Shown here in pieces: positions 1 through 11,800 of a DNA stretch of 64,000 nt. Both the position numbers and the translations under genes were made by a program. The stretch is from Magnolia sinica (taxonomy: Eukaryota > Streptophyta > Magnoliopsida > Magnoliales > Magnoliaceae): the NCBI RefSeq assembly GCF_029962835.1, contig NC_080583.1, positions 2,418,001 through 2,482,000 of the forward strand, in the 5' to 3' direction. Below the pieces are notes generated by a model. It had not been told where the DNA came from and made no database searches. It saw only the letters and a list, made by a program, of their open reading frames with translations. Position 1 is the stretch's first letter. The number at the start of each line of letters is the position of its first letter.

Positions 1-307
1 CATTAAAAAGTTTCTCCAGGCATTCACTTCCAAGTGAGGCCCATCAAATAAACGATTTGGATCATTGCAAGATGATCCAAAGATCCAGCTAGCTACGGCC
101 TCCAGACGTAAAAATAACAATACATCGCGATGTACGGTAGCAAACCACAACATACACAGCGACGCTTCCTTGCTTCCTTGCGCTACCTTCCGAGATTCCT
201 GCCATCCGAAAAAAAAAAATAAAAAAAATAATCCAGGAAAACCCCATTCCTTGTGGAAAAACCTCTCGTTTTTGCATTCCAGAACACGTAGAGAGAAGAA
301 AAAACCA
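1..307 (+). promoter_or_regulatory. Upstream region and 5' leader of the PLAA gene
   Basis: This stretch lies directly before the PLAA start codon at 308 and should contain the transcribed leader and part of the core promoter. An A-rich tract with two short interruptions occupies about 208-230. No convincing TATA box was found, and the transcription start cannot be placed. Short open frames on both strands here look like chance frames. Confidence 0.4.
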
Positions 308-367
308 ATGGAGGTCGAATCCCTCGAATATCGCTTGAGCTGCCAGCTTCGAGCTCACGAAGACGAT
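308..367 (+). CDS. PLAA: PLAA exon 1
   Basis: Residues 1-20, from the start codon to the beginning of WD40 blade 1 (AHEDD). It ends in phase 0 before GTAAGA. Intron 1 (368-2881) is 2.5 kb. Confidence 0.88.
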
Positions 368-3300
368 GTAAGATCTCTCTCCCTCCCTCTCTCTCCGCTT
401 CTCTTTTTATAGATTTCATTGCTGTAAATCTGTTTTCTAGATGTTTCAATTACTTGAATTCTCGCCAGCCCTAGGGTTTTAGTTTGGAGACTTTGATACT
501 CTGCTAGAGTGTGATGGATGATACGCATGCACTTTGAAATCACTCAGAATTTGCTTACGTGGTATACAAGTAATTCAAATTAAACTTTTCAAATTATGGT
601 TCCCATTTAGATGGATCATGAGCAAAAAATTACGCCTATTTGGTGATCTGAATGTTGGATTGGTGGGCAGGTATTGGATGGTTAAAAATGAAAAACATCT
701 AATGTTCATGAATCAGATGTTCGGATCTCTCAAAAAAATCTGATTTTGGGGCGGTGACTCAGCTTACATTGGGTAACACAATTCAGTTGGTTTAATTTGA
801 GTTCATGTGTGTCATGGTACAATTTCTTAGTGTCCATGTATCAAGTGTCATGTGCTTCCTGAGTATCATATAATTCCCCTTTAGCTTGAACCCGTTTCAT
901 TTTATTTGTTTCAAGACCGGAGTTGTCGAACATTTTTGTTGGTGTTTGGATGTACAAGTGAATTGGATTGTGAATGCTTGGTTTAATCAAGATGGCATGG
1001 TGAGGATTTAATGATGCTATCTGGTAAGCATAGTGCGGGATTAGCCCTCAAATTGAGGTTAGGCTCCTTTTTATATATATATAGAAAGAGGATTAACCAA
1101 AAATTCATTAAGAGAAACCAACTTGGCAAAGCTAAGAACTGCCATCAAAACCATCCTCTAAATTGCCTTCCCTTCCTCACCAACTAAGCATCACACATGC
1201 ACATGAGGCAAATATTGGGAATGACCATGGCTCTTTTAATGAGTGTCGACAGTGTGCACCTTCTTTCTACTAACCAACCACATGAAAATGGCCACCTTTG
1301 GGGGAGTGTCGTAATGGCTCTCTTCCCTTTTAATTGATTTACAGAGAGTGAGTGGCAAGGATCACATTTTCAGCTACTACTCTCTGTTACTGTCAGCAAC
1401 TCCATTCCACCCCCCCCCCCCCCAAACACACACACAAAGGAAAAAAAGAAAAAAAAAGAATGGCGAGGATTACGCAGCATGGGTAACAACCTACATGTCG
1501 AGCCTTTGCGGCTGCTACCTAGCATTCGCAGTGTATAACTTCTCATTCTCGAATGATGGGCCTTAATGGTTTCCAACTCAGATGGGTGATAAGTAACTAA
1601 CCACTGACATGTGGCGGATTAAATATCTACTACATGCATAGCATGTGTGGCAATTTATTGGCCTGCCATGTTGAATGACAAATAGAGTAACGCATAGGAT
1701 GGCATGTGGATTGCAATATACGAAACACTGTTGGAACCATTAACAGGACATAACTAGTGTCTTATAAAGTTTTGATGTCAATACCCATTCAGTCAATGCA
1801 TTGTTGTTATTTAGAGTCACGTTATACAGTATGCTAGTGTGCAGGCTTGTTTGTGCATTAGCATTGATATGTGTTCCTACGTATAGAGATTCTGTTTGTA
1901 CATGGATTCCACATTGTGCAGTATACTAGTGTGCAGGCTTGTTTGTGCATTGATGTGTTCCTACACATATAGACTATCTGTTTGTACATGCATTCAAATG
2001 CATGTACGCCATCATAGGTACATGTAGTGCATACACACATCATGCCCATATTTTTATGGGAGAAGATCCTGTCCATTTGGGGGACATGGTTTTCCTCCCT
2101 CCTTGTGTTGTACATGTGGCATATGTGATATGTCTATGATATCTGAACCAATCATTCATTGGGGACAACCATGAATGGGTCATAGACCAAAAAAAGAAGT
2201 GGTAGAACAATCCTAATGGTATGTTGTATTTTTTACTATCCTATTTAGTAAAGGATCATTACCCTTAAGAAAAGATGTTACAATCTAACTATTTAAGAAG
2301 TGGTGTACCAAAATCAGTAAGTTCCGTTCATTATGTTTTTGTATGTCATATTTTACATTGTTAGAATTCTCTGATCTTTGAGATTTATTTTATACATGGT
2401 CCACTTTTGGATTCTTATAACGAATGAATGGGGTTTGGATTGTCATAAGCATGGCACTAGAATGGTATGAGCCCAGGAGGACAAAAATTCTGTTCTCCCA
2501 GGTGGACTGGCTGTCCTCTCTATCATCATCATTATTGTCTAAGCCTTATCCCAATTACCTGGGGTTGGCTACACGAGTCCTGTTATGCAATGCCACTCTA
2601 AAAAGGGCCATACCTTCAGTTAGACCATAGGTCATCGAGTTTTTTCTTTCTACCTCCATCCACATTCTTTTGGCCTTCCCCTTGCCCTTTTAGAGCCTTC
2701 AAATTATACCAGCTCACTCTCTGTACTAGTTCAACTTATTTTTCGGCAGTTACCAAAAAAAAAAAAAGAAAAATATTTGTCGGCATGCTTGAATGTATTA
2801 TATCTCCCTATTTTGAGTTTAATCCCAATAATCTGCATTGCTGATTGCTTACTCAAGATGCTTTTTTGAATTACTTATTAGGCTCGTGGAATTTGTATAT
2901 GTGGTGATGCTGGGATAGCAACCTCCTCAAGAGACAGGACTGTCAGGTTTTGGTCTCCGAACCCTGAGAAAAAACACAGATATGTGTTATCAAAAACAAT
3001 GGTGGGGCATTCCAGTTTCGTGGGGCCTTTGGCTTGGATTGCACCCAGTGAAAGATTCCCAGAAGGTGGGATTGTGTCTGGTGGGATGGACACACTTGTT
3101 TTGCTGTGGGATTTGCAAACTGGGCAGAATGTGCTAACAATGAAGGGTCACCAACTCCAGGTTACTGGCCTCACCATAGATGACAATGGGAACATCGTGT
3201 CATCATCAGTAGACTGGTATTTTTCTTCCTGAATTCTGTAGATGAAATAGCTTAGATTCCTTTTGATCTACGGTTTTATGTTGGCATTATCACATTCACG

Positions 3301-5714
3301 ATTGAATTTCTTTGATACTCAATGGGAAGTTTTAATTCTTTAATATGCATCCTTAATACTAAGAGAAACATTGAGTTTGAGTGACACTGATCATGTTGGG
3401 CTTGATTTGTGATTAAGAAGGGATATCTTTACTATGATTGATCAATTGCAACCCTCTAGGTAGATACTGACTTCATGATTTCGAACTCACACTGGATGCT
3501 TGACATCCCTATAGCCTTAGTTGTGATCCCATAAAGTCAAGGCAAAGACCTCATTAACATTCTTGAGTGCTCTATTTGGCACCTCATTCAAGAAGTATTA
3601 TTACTTCAGACCATTGTTTGGAGTATCCCCGATATTATCGAAATATCCCCGATATTATCGAAATATCCCCGATATTATCTGTATCTCCAGCTCGGCAATA
3701 CCGATAACATTGGTAGTCTCATAAATTCCGGGTATTGGCGATGTATCGCTAAGTATAAAAAATTATCGATATCATCAATGTATCGCCAATATTTTGGACT
3801 GTGTAAATTCCAGGTGTCGCTTGTGTAGTGGGTATTGATATTGCCAATATCTTCGGCTGTGTAAATTCCAGTTGTCACTTGTATTGCCAGTATATTTGCG
3901 ATATTTGATAATATTGCCAATGCATCGATATTGCCAAAAAATTGCTTATTAAAAAAATCCGTCTCAATTTTTTTTTTCAATGGACACATGGTTGTATGCA
4001 ATGTTCAAATTGTCAACGATAATATTGATCATATTGCGATATTATCATTATCAAAACATGGGTGATATGGAGACCACCGTTTTTGTTTCCTTCCGGTTCT
4101 CGAGGATTTCTCAGCAAAATATCGTGTGTTGTCGATATTTTGAAATATTGATGAATGTTTGGATGGTTGGATGGATGGATGGGATGGTTGGATGGATAGA
4201 TGGGATGGTTGGACTGGTTTCTTACAACAACATGTACTGTTAGGTCCTCAATAAATGGAAACTTATTATGTATGCATTCTTTCTTGCAATTTTTTATTTC
4301 CTAAATACCCAAATATGTGTGTGTTAGCATCTCCTGAAGTTTGACTAAAAAATTCCAGCGTTTTCCCCATGTTTCCCCAATGTTTCCCCGCATTTCTAGT
4401 TATCTGTGATATCAATATTGTTTCCGTATCCTCAGCGAAACTTGTAGCAATACCGGTACTTCGAACACTGCATCAGACTGGAAGTTTTTTGTTTTTCACT
4501 ATGGTTTGTTTGTACCCATATTGAGGATAGATGCATGCCACACTTATTGCTGTATACTAGTTATGAGAAATGACATGGAAATGATGCCTATAATGAGAAC
4601 ATGGTGCATTTGGAATTTAGATACCAGGGAATTATAATGGCTGTTAAGAATGTTGTCAAAATTATTATTGTATCACAAATCGTCATAGGTGCTGAATCGT
4701 ATTGAATTGTAAATGGTATCATAAATTGTAAGTTTTTTCCTTCTTCTGATTTTCTTAAAAAGTTTGAACAAAAAATCTGAAGAAATATAAATGAATAAGA
4801 AATGAATTAAAATGTAACCAATCATCCATTTCCATCAGTATGCACCAAGAAAAGCAATAGCTATCAAGATATTGACAATTGAGATCTTGTAGACAGCAAC
4901 ATATCATGATAGTGTTAAAGGATTCTCGCCTTTCAAGAAGTTTACCTTAAAAACATATAAGAAATCTTTCCACCTTTCTTGAGTGTAGAATCACATTGGA
5001 AAAAATAAGTAGCATTCGATTATGTTTTAAAAGCAACAGGGGAGGGCCTTTTAATAGGGGAGGGCCTTTTAAATGTTTTAAAAGCAATAGGGTTAAAAAA
5101 AGAAAGAAAGAAGAGAAATGTATAAAAAATGCAAAAATAAAATAAAATGATTGTTATGTAATTTCGGCCCCATTACGTAGTCTACGATTATCGTAGATTG
5201 GGTATGAAAATCTTACAATTCAATACGACTCGTACATAATCATATGATTATTTCAGATTTGTGATTATGGGCTGTAATTCATTTTAATCTTTACACAATA
5301 AGATTCATATGAATTGTAGATTGTATATTTTGACAATAGCGGCTATTAAAATGATAACTAATGAGTAAGTTTTTATTTGCGAGCTGTAATGATTTTGTAC
5401 TTGAATATCTAGATGTCAAAAATGTCCCTTCTCAATGGAAAAGCTAAAACTTAAAAGACTATCCTAGTTACATAGATCTTCACCAATGACCAATATTGAG
5501 GCATTGACAACATGAAAATGGCAAGATTCATGGAATCAGTCAACACAACAATTTTGTTCAAATCTAAAATCAATAGAGTAACTCGTTCGTGTTTGATTGA
5601 AGTGTATCCCCCAATTTGTGCATGCGCGCATGTGTATTCCCTCCGCCTTTTGTTGCTTAACCCTTCTCATAGAAAAGTCTATGTAGGGTATGATTTTGTT
5701 GCTTATTGTTTTTC

Positions 5715-5800
<86 letters not shown>

Positions 5801-8800
5801 GGTCTCCTATGAGTAGTACCGCAGGAGACAATTGCATGATCTCCTATGAGCAGTACCGCAGGAGACAATTGCATGATCTCCTATGAGCAGTACCGCAGGA
5901 GACAATTGCATGAGACGGTTGTGCGGTCTAAGTAGGGCGGGCTTAGGTAGGCCCTACCATGATGTGTTTGTGAAATTCACTCCAACCAACAGATGCGTGA
6001 GCCCATCTTAGGTGGCCTAAGGCCTAAAAATCAGGGTGGTCCGTGATTCGGGTGGGAAGCAGTTGGGAGAGGAATGCCCAGCCTTGATTTTTTATGGGGC
6101 CCACTGTGATGTTTATGTGAAATCCACTCCAACCATTAGATGCGTCATCCCAAGTTGGTCGCAGGAGTGAAGCCATGACCACCTCATGACACAACGCACG
6201 ACTTAGTGGAGTCATCGATAACCCTTTAGGGAAAGATCCGTGATTCATGGTTCTCTAGTGCTTGTAGGCCGAGTCATATTCACCTCAAGAAGTGTGTATT
6301 TGAGTTGTTGTTTAGCTCTATACTCTAACGAAGGGGTATAAAGGTAGATCTAGATCAACTCAAAGCTATTTCAAAATTTGATTCTTTGCAATTGAGAAAG
6401 AAGTCTCAAGGTCTCCCTCACCTTTCAATCCTTACCCATCCTTATCCATGAAGTGAGACCAATATATCAAACCAGTCATTAAGATTAGTACAACTAGCGT
6501 AAGTACGGCTATGGGTTTGGTCGAAAGGGCATGGTTGGTTCCGAGCTACGGGCATAACTAGCTTAGGCATAACTTTCGCTAGACATCTGTGCTAGAGCAA
6601 GGACTTCATTGCATTGCATTGGTTGAGTTCAACCCAACCCCACTTGGTTCCAAATTGAGTCAGTATCCATTTAAGAACGAATGGAAGCAGTTCCAAATCC
6701 CAATCGACAGTGACCCATGCCTAGTACCAGATACTGCAGTTAATCCATCAAAACCACTCTCGTGAGGGCACGATAGCAGAAAGACTAGGCCCATAGCTAT
6801 AGCCTACTAAATTCCCTCTGTTGTCAATGGGCCACCGCTTCCCCTTATGGAGTTGGTATTTGTCGGTAAGAGAACTGAGCCCAATTTTAGAACCAAACCA
6901 ACAACTAGTACATATCAAATCCAAGCATACAAGCCAGTTTGAGAGCAAGAGTCAGGAGTTCCATTGGGTCGAGATGTTGGGGCACATCACTAGTAGAGAT
7001 CGAGCTAATTATAGTGGAATCATCATTAGTGGCAGAGGGGGAGGTTGGAGTTTGAGTTTACCCAACATTATCATATAACAAGGGTACCCTTTTCTTGAGG
7101 TTGCTCACAGCCTGGCAAGGTGCTAAATTAGGAAACCATAGAAAGGAGATTTGGAGAATGGCCCTCCTAGCTATCTAGTTGCCCGTATGGGAAGAAAGAA
7201 ATGGGAGGTGCTTCAAGGATATCTCAAATTCGGCAGAATCTCTAGTTAATAGGGTGAAATTCTTGATAGTGGAATGGGCTTCAAATGTTGTTGCTCTAAA
7301 GGGATGTAATTCGTTTTTTTTTAGGTGAGTAATCTTCTCGCTATCTCAGCAGGCTGATTCTCCCTATTTTTGTAATTTGTTTCTTATCAATATAGAAATC
7401 GTTATCTTTCAAAAAAAACATGGGCACCCTTTTCTTGATCTCAACCCAACCATTGAAGAAGCTTTTGTTTAGTCAGGGCATCATTCCCTTCCCTTGTGGT
7501 GGTTTTTGAACTTGTTGCTTTGACTGGGTTAATTGCATATGGATCTGCTCATACTCCATCAGACATCGACACATCGCATTATTTGCATCATCACCAGTTC
7601 TAGGCATATAGTGGTTTCTTGCCGAGCGAGATCGTAAATAGTTTACGTGCAAGCAAATGGTGGGCTGGCTCGGATGGGTTCCACCATAATGTATTTTTGA
7701 AATCAACTTAGACCATCAGGCGCGTGGCCCCGAATATGTCCTCGAATTCATTCGAGACTTGAGCAAAACCCAGATTGGAGAAGAATATGGTCCTTGGGTT
7801 CCCTTTATTGGAACCATGTTCCTATTTATTTTTGTTTTTAATTGGTCGAGTGCTCTTTTACCTCGGAAAATCGTACAGTTACCTCATGGGGAGTTAGCTG
7901 CACTGACGAATGATATAAATACTATTATTGCTTTAGCTTTACCCATGTCAATGGCATATTTCTATGCGAGTTTTAACAAAAAAGGATTCAATTATTTTGG
8001 GACCGAAAGCGTTGTTAAAATACTTATACGAGAAGGTTTTATGGAAAACGTTAGGAAACATTGGGAAAACAACTAATATTTGTTGGTTTCAACCAGTGTT
8101 CGAAATATCGATACTATCGGCCGATATTATCGGTATCGCACCACTGCGAGACGAAACTCCTCCAATAACCCCCGGAAGATACCAAAAATCCAAAACTTCA
8201 GATATCGTACGATATTATCGTCGATATCGTGCGATATATTGTCAATATCATGCGATACATCGTTGATATCACCAATACAACCCACCCCGATCTAACAGTT
8301 CGAGCTTCTTTTTTTGTAAAGAGAGGAAAAACTGGAGGGAGGATTTCAGTACCGTGATTGGAGGTCGAATTTGGTGGGTTTCGATTTCCCTCTTTCTTTT
8401 TTCCGTTGAATCCAATGGAGATGCATCGCAACCAACGGAGATTTCGGCGAAGGGATTTCTCCAACTGAGATTTCGGCAAGAAATCGGGCCTATTGAGGTG
8501 AAGATTTGAGATTTTTTTGGGTTCCGTAGCTTCCGGAACCCTCTTCCCTCTTTCAAAACGCAGCTTTGCTGAATCCCTTAGATATCCCATTGCGTACTGA
8601 GTTACTCGTACGCTTTATCGTACCGATAAAACTCCATGGGCCCACCGTGAATGTATGTGGTTTATCCACACCGTCCAACTGTTTTTCCAGCTCATATAAG
8701 GGGTTGATCCCAAAATTGAAGCATATCCAAAGCTCAAGTGGACCATACCATATGAAACAATGGGAATAATGATTACAACCGTTGAAACCTTGCCAGGCCC

Positions 8801-11800
8801 ACAATTATGTTTATTTGTCATCCAACCTGTTCATGAGATCACAGAAACAGGGATGAAGGGAAAACATAAATATAAGCTTGATCCAAAACTTCTGTGGCCA
8901 TCAAGAATTTTTCAATGGTATATGTTCAATTCAGGTTGTTTCCCGTGGTGCGGTCCATTTGAGCTTTAAATATGCTTTATTTTTGGGTTCAAGTCCTAAA
9001 ATTACCTATTAAAATGTATTGAAGGAGTGGATAAAATATATAAATCATGGTGGACATCACAGTGTTTACTAAGTACACAAAATAAAATGCACCCCTAAAT
9101 GCACCTGTAACTCGTGGGTGGATTGATGCTACGTGAGTAACAACTTGGTGTTACGCTTGCTGTAGGGTCCACGTTGATGATATGTTGTAGATCCAATCCA
9201 TCCATTCGTTTTTATAGCCCATTTTATGATGTAATCCCAAAAATCAAACATATTCAAATATCAGGTGGACCACACCACATTAAACAATGATTAATGAAAA
9301 CTTACCATTAAATGATATGGATCTACTTACTTTTTCTAGTGCGGTCTACCCAAGATTTGGATTACTTAATTTTTGGATTAATATGCTTAAACTATATGAA
9401 AAAATAACTGGACGGCCTAGATAAAATATATACAGCAAGTTGGACTCCTTGTGACAAGTCTGGCTGTTGTACCACATAGGTTATGTGGTGCGAAGACGAG
9501 CGTTGACGCTCCAAGTTGTACCAATGGTTCAAAGGAGATCAAAGTTACATGGGCTACACAATGACGTATTAATTAAAATGTTGGGTACCAAGGCTGATTT
9601 ATGAGGAACTGTGGCTCATCCTGGATGTGTAGATGTTCATTGTTGATTGGCCAAAACCCAGAACAAGAGTTTCATTCGAGCTACAGGATGGATTGTAGAA
9701 GGAATAACGATAAGTTATTCGGGAGGTATGGGAGGAAATGACTGGGAAGCACTAAGGAGCCAAATGATAAGCTGAAAGCACTGGGATGTAGTCACCATTA
9801 CATCCTTGAGATTAATCATGCCTACTTGTGCCTGTCCCCCCTGAAGAAACTGTCATGGTTGTATTTTGTATGGTGGGTGTTGTAAAATCATGGACCATTG
9901 TATATAAGTTCTTTCATTCGTCATGTTCTTAGAGTCAGTTGAAGTCGGTGCAACTCTTGTAATGAATAGGAATTTTCCATTGACGAATGTATCCTTGTCG
10001 ATTTTCCTTTTCCATGGATCCCCATTATCTTCATGGGCAATGAACGGTTATTATCTCCTAGGGCTCGGATTCGCCTTGTCAGCATGAAACGTTGACCACA
10101 TGGATTCGGCTTGGTCGCAGGAGTGAAGCCATGACCACCTCATGACACAACGCACGACTAAGTGGAGTCATCGATCACCCGTTAGGGAAAGATCCGTGAT
10201 TCATGGTTCTCTAGTGCTTGTAGGCCGGGTCATATTCACCCCAAGAAGTGTGTATTTGAGTTGTTGTTTAGCTCTATACTCTAACGAAGGGGTATAAAGG
10301 TAGATCTAGATCAACTCAAAGCTATTTCAAAATTTGATTCTTTGCAATTGAGAAAGAAGTCTCAAGGTTTCCCTCACCTCTCAATCCTTATCCATCCTTA
10401 TCCATGAAGTGAGACCAATATATCAGACCAATCATTAAGATTAGTACAACCAGCGTAAGTACAGCTATGTGTTTGGTCGAAAGGGCGTGGTTGGTTCCGA
10501 GCTAGGGGCATAACTAGCTTAGGCATAACTTTCGCTAGACATCTGTGCTAGAGCGAGGACTTCATTGCATTGCATTGGTTGAGTTCAACCCAAACCCACT
10601 TGGTTCCAAATTGAGTTAGTATCCATTTAAGAACGAATGGAAGCAGTTCCAAATCCCAATTGACAGTGACCCATGCCTAGTACCAGATACTGCAGTTAAT
10701 CCATCAAAACCACTCTCGTGAGGGCACGATAGCAAAAAGACTAGGCCCATAGCTATAGCCTACTAAATTCCCTCTGTTGTCAATGGGCCACCGCTTCCCC
10801 TAATGGAGTTGGTATTTGTCAGTAAGAGAACTAAGCCCAATTTTAGAACCAAACCAACTAGTACATATCAGATCCAAGCATAAAAGCCAGTTTGAGAGCA
10901 AGAGTCAGGAGTTCCATTGGGTCGAGATGTTGGGGCACATCACCGGCAGAGATCGAGCTAATTATACTGGAATCATCATCAGTGGCAGAGGGGGAGGTTG
11001 GAGTTTGAGTTTACCCAACATTATCATATAACAAGGGTACCCTTTTCTTGAGGTTGCTCACAGCCTGGCAAGGTGCTAAATTAGGAAACCATAGAAAGGA
11101 GATTTGGAGAACGACCCTCCTGGCTATCTGGTTGCCTGTATGGGAAGAAAGCAATGGTAGGTGCTTCAGGGATATCTCAAATTCGGCGGAATCTCTAGTT
11201 AATAGGGTGAAATTCTTGATAGTGGAATGGGCTTCAAATGTTGTTGCTCTAAAGGGATGTAATTTGTTTTTTTTTTTTAGGTGAGTAATCTTCTCGCTAT
11301 CTTAGCAGGCTGATTCTCCCCATTTTTGTAATATGTTTCTCATCAATATAGAAATCGTTATCTTTCAAAAAAAACATGGGCACCCTTTTCTTGATCTCAA
11401 ACCAACCATTGAAGAAGCTTTTGTTTAGTCAGGGCATCATTCCCTTCCCTTGTGGTGGTTTTTGAACCTGTTGCTTTGACTGGGTTAATTGCATATGGAC
11501 CTGCTCATACTTCATCAGACATCGACACATCGCATTATTTGCATCATCACCAGTTCTAGGCATATAGTGGTTTCCTGCTGAGCGAGATCGTAAATAGTTT
11601 ATGTGCAAGCAAATGGTGGGCTGGCTCGGATGGGTTCCACCACAATGTATTTTTGAAATCAACTTACACCATCAGGCGCGTGGCCTCGAATTCATTCGAG
11701 ACTTGAGCAAAACCCAGATTGGAGAAGAATATGGTCCTTGGGTTCCCTTTATTGGAACCATGTTCCTATTTATTTTTGTTTTTAATTGGTTGAGTGCTCT

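Larger units (their letters stand above)
6155..8094. repeat. 1.94-kb duplicated segment, copy 1
   Basis: Matches 10111-12038 almost base for base, at a constant offset of 3956 over its left part. It carries the same internal order: unidentified sequence, a LINE 3' fragment with flanking duplication, a family B piece and a plastid chimera. Copy 1 is cut off inside plastid rps8 sequence, where CGATAT repeat begins, while copy 2 continues, so copy 1 is probably the derived copy. The first 900 nt were not identified. Confidence 0.9.

Noticed and set aside
65-412. 115-codon open frame across the PLAA start region
   Set aside because: It overlaps exon 1 in another frame and has a composition typical of translated leader sequence and A-rich runs. 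The PLAA start at 308 explains the region.
5803-5913. Three evenly spaced repeats resembling a tiny CRISPR array
   Set aside because: The units are directly adjacent with no spacers, beside a microsatellite in a plant intron. It is a minisatellite.
7759-8076. 105-codon open frame with strong similarity to ATP synthase subunit a
   Set aside because: It is a fragment of plastid atpI fused to part of rps8, without a start, in an intron and present twice. Treated as transferred plastid DNA, not a gene.
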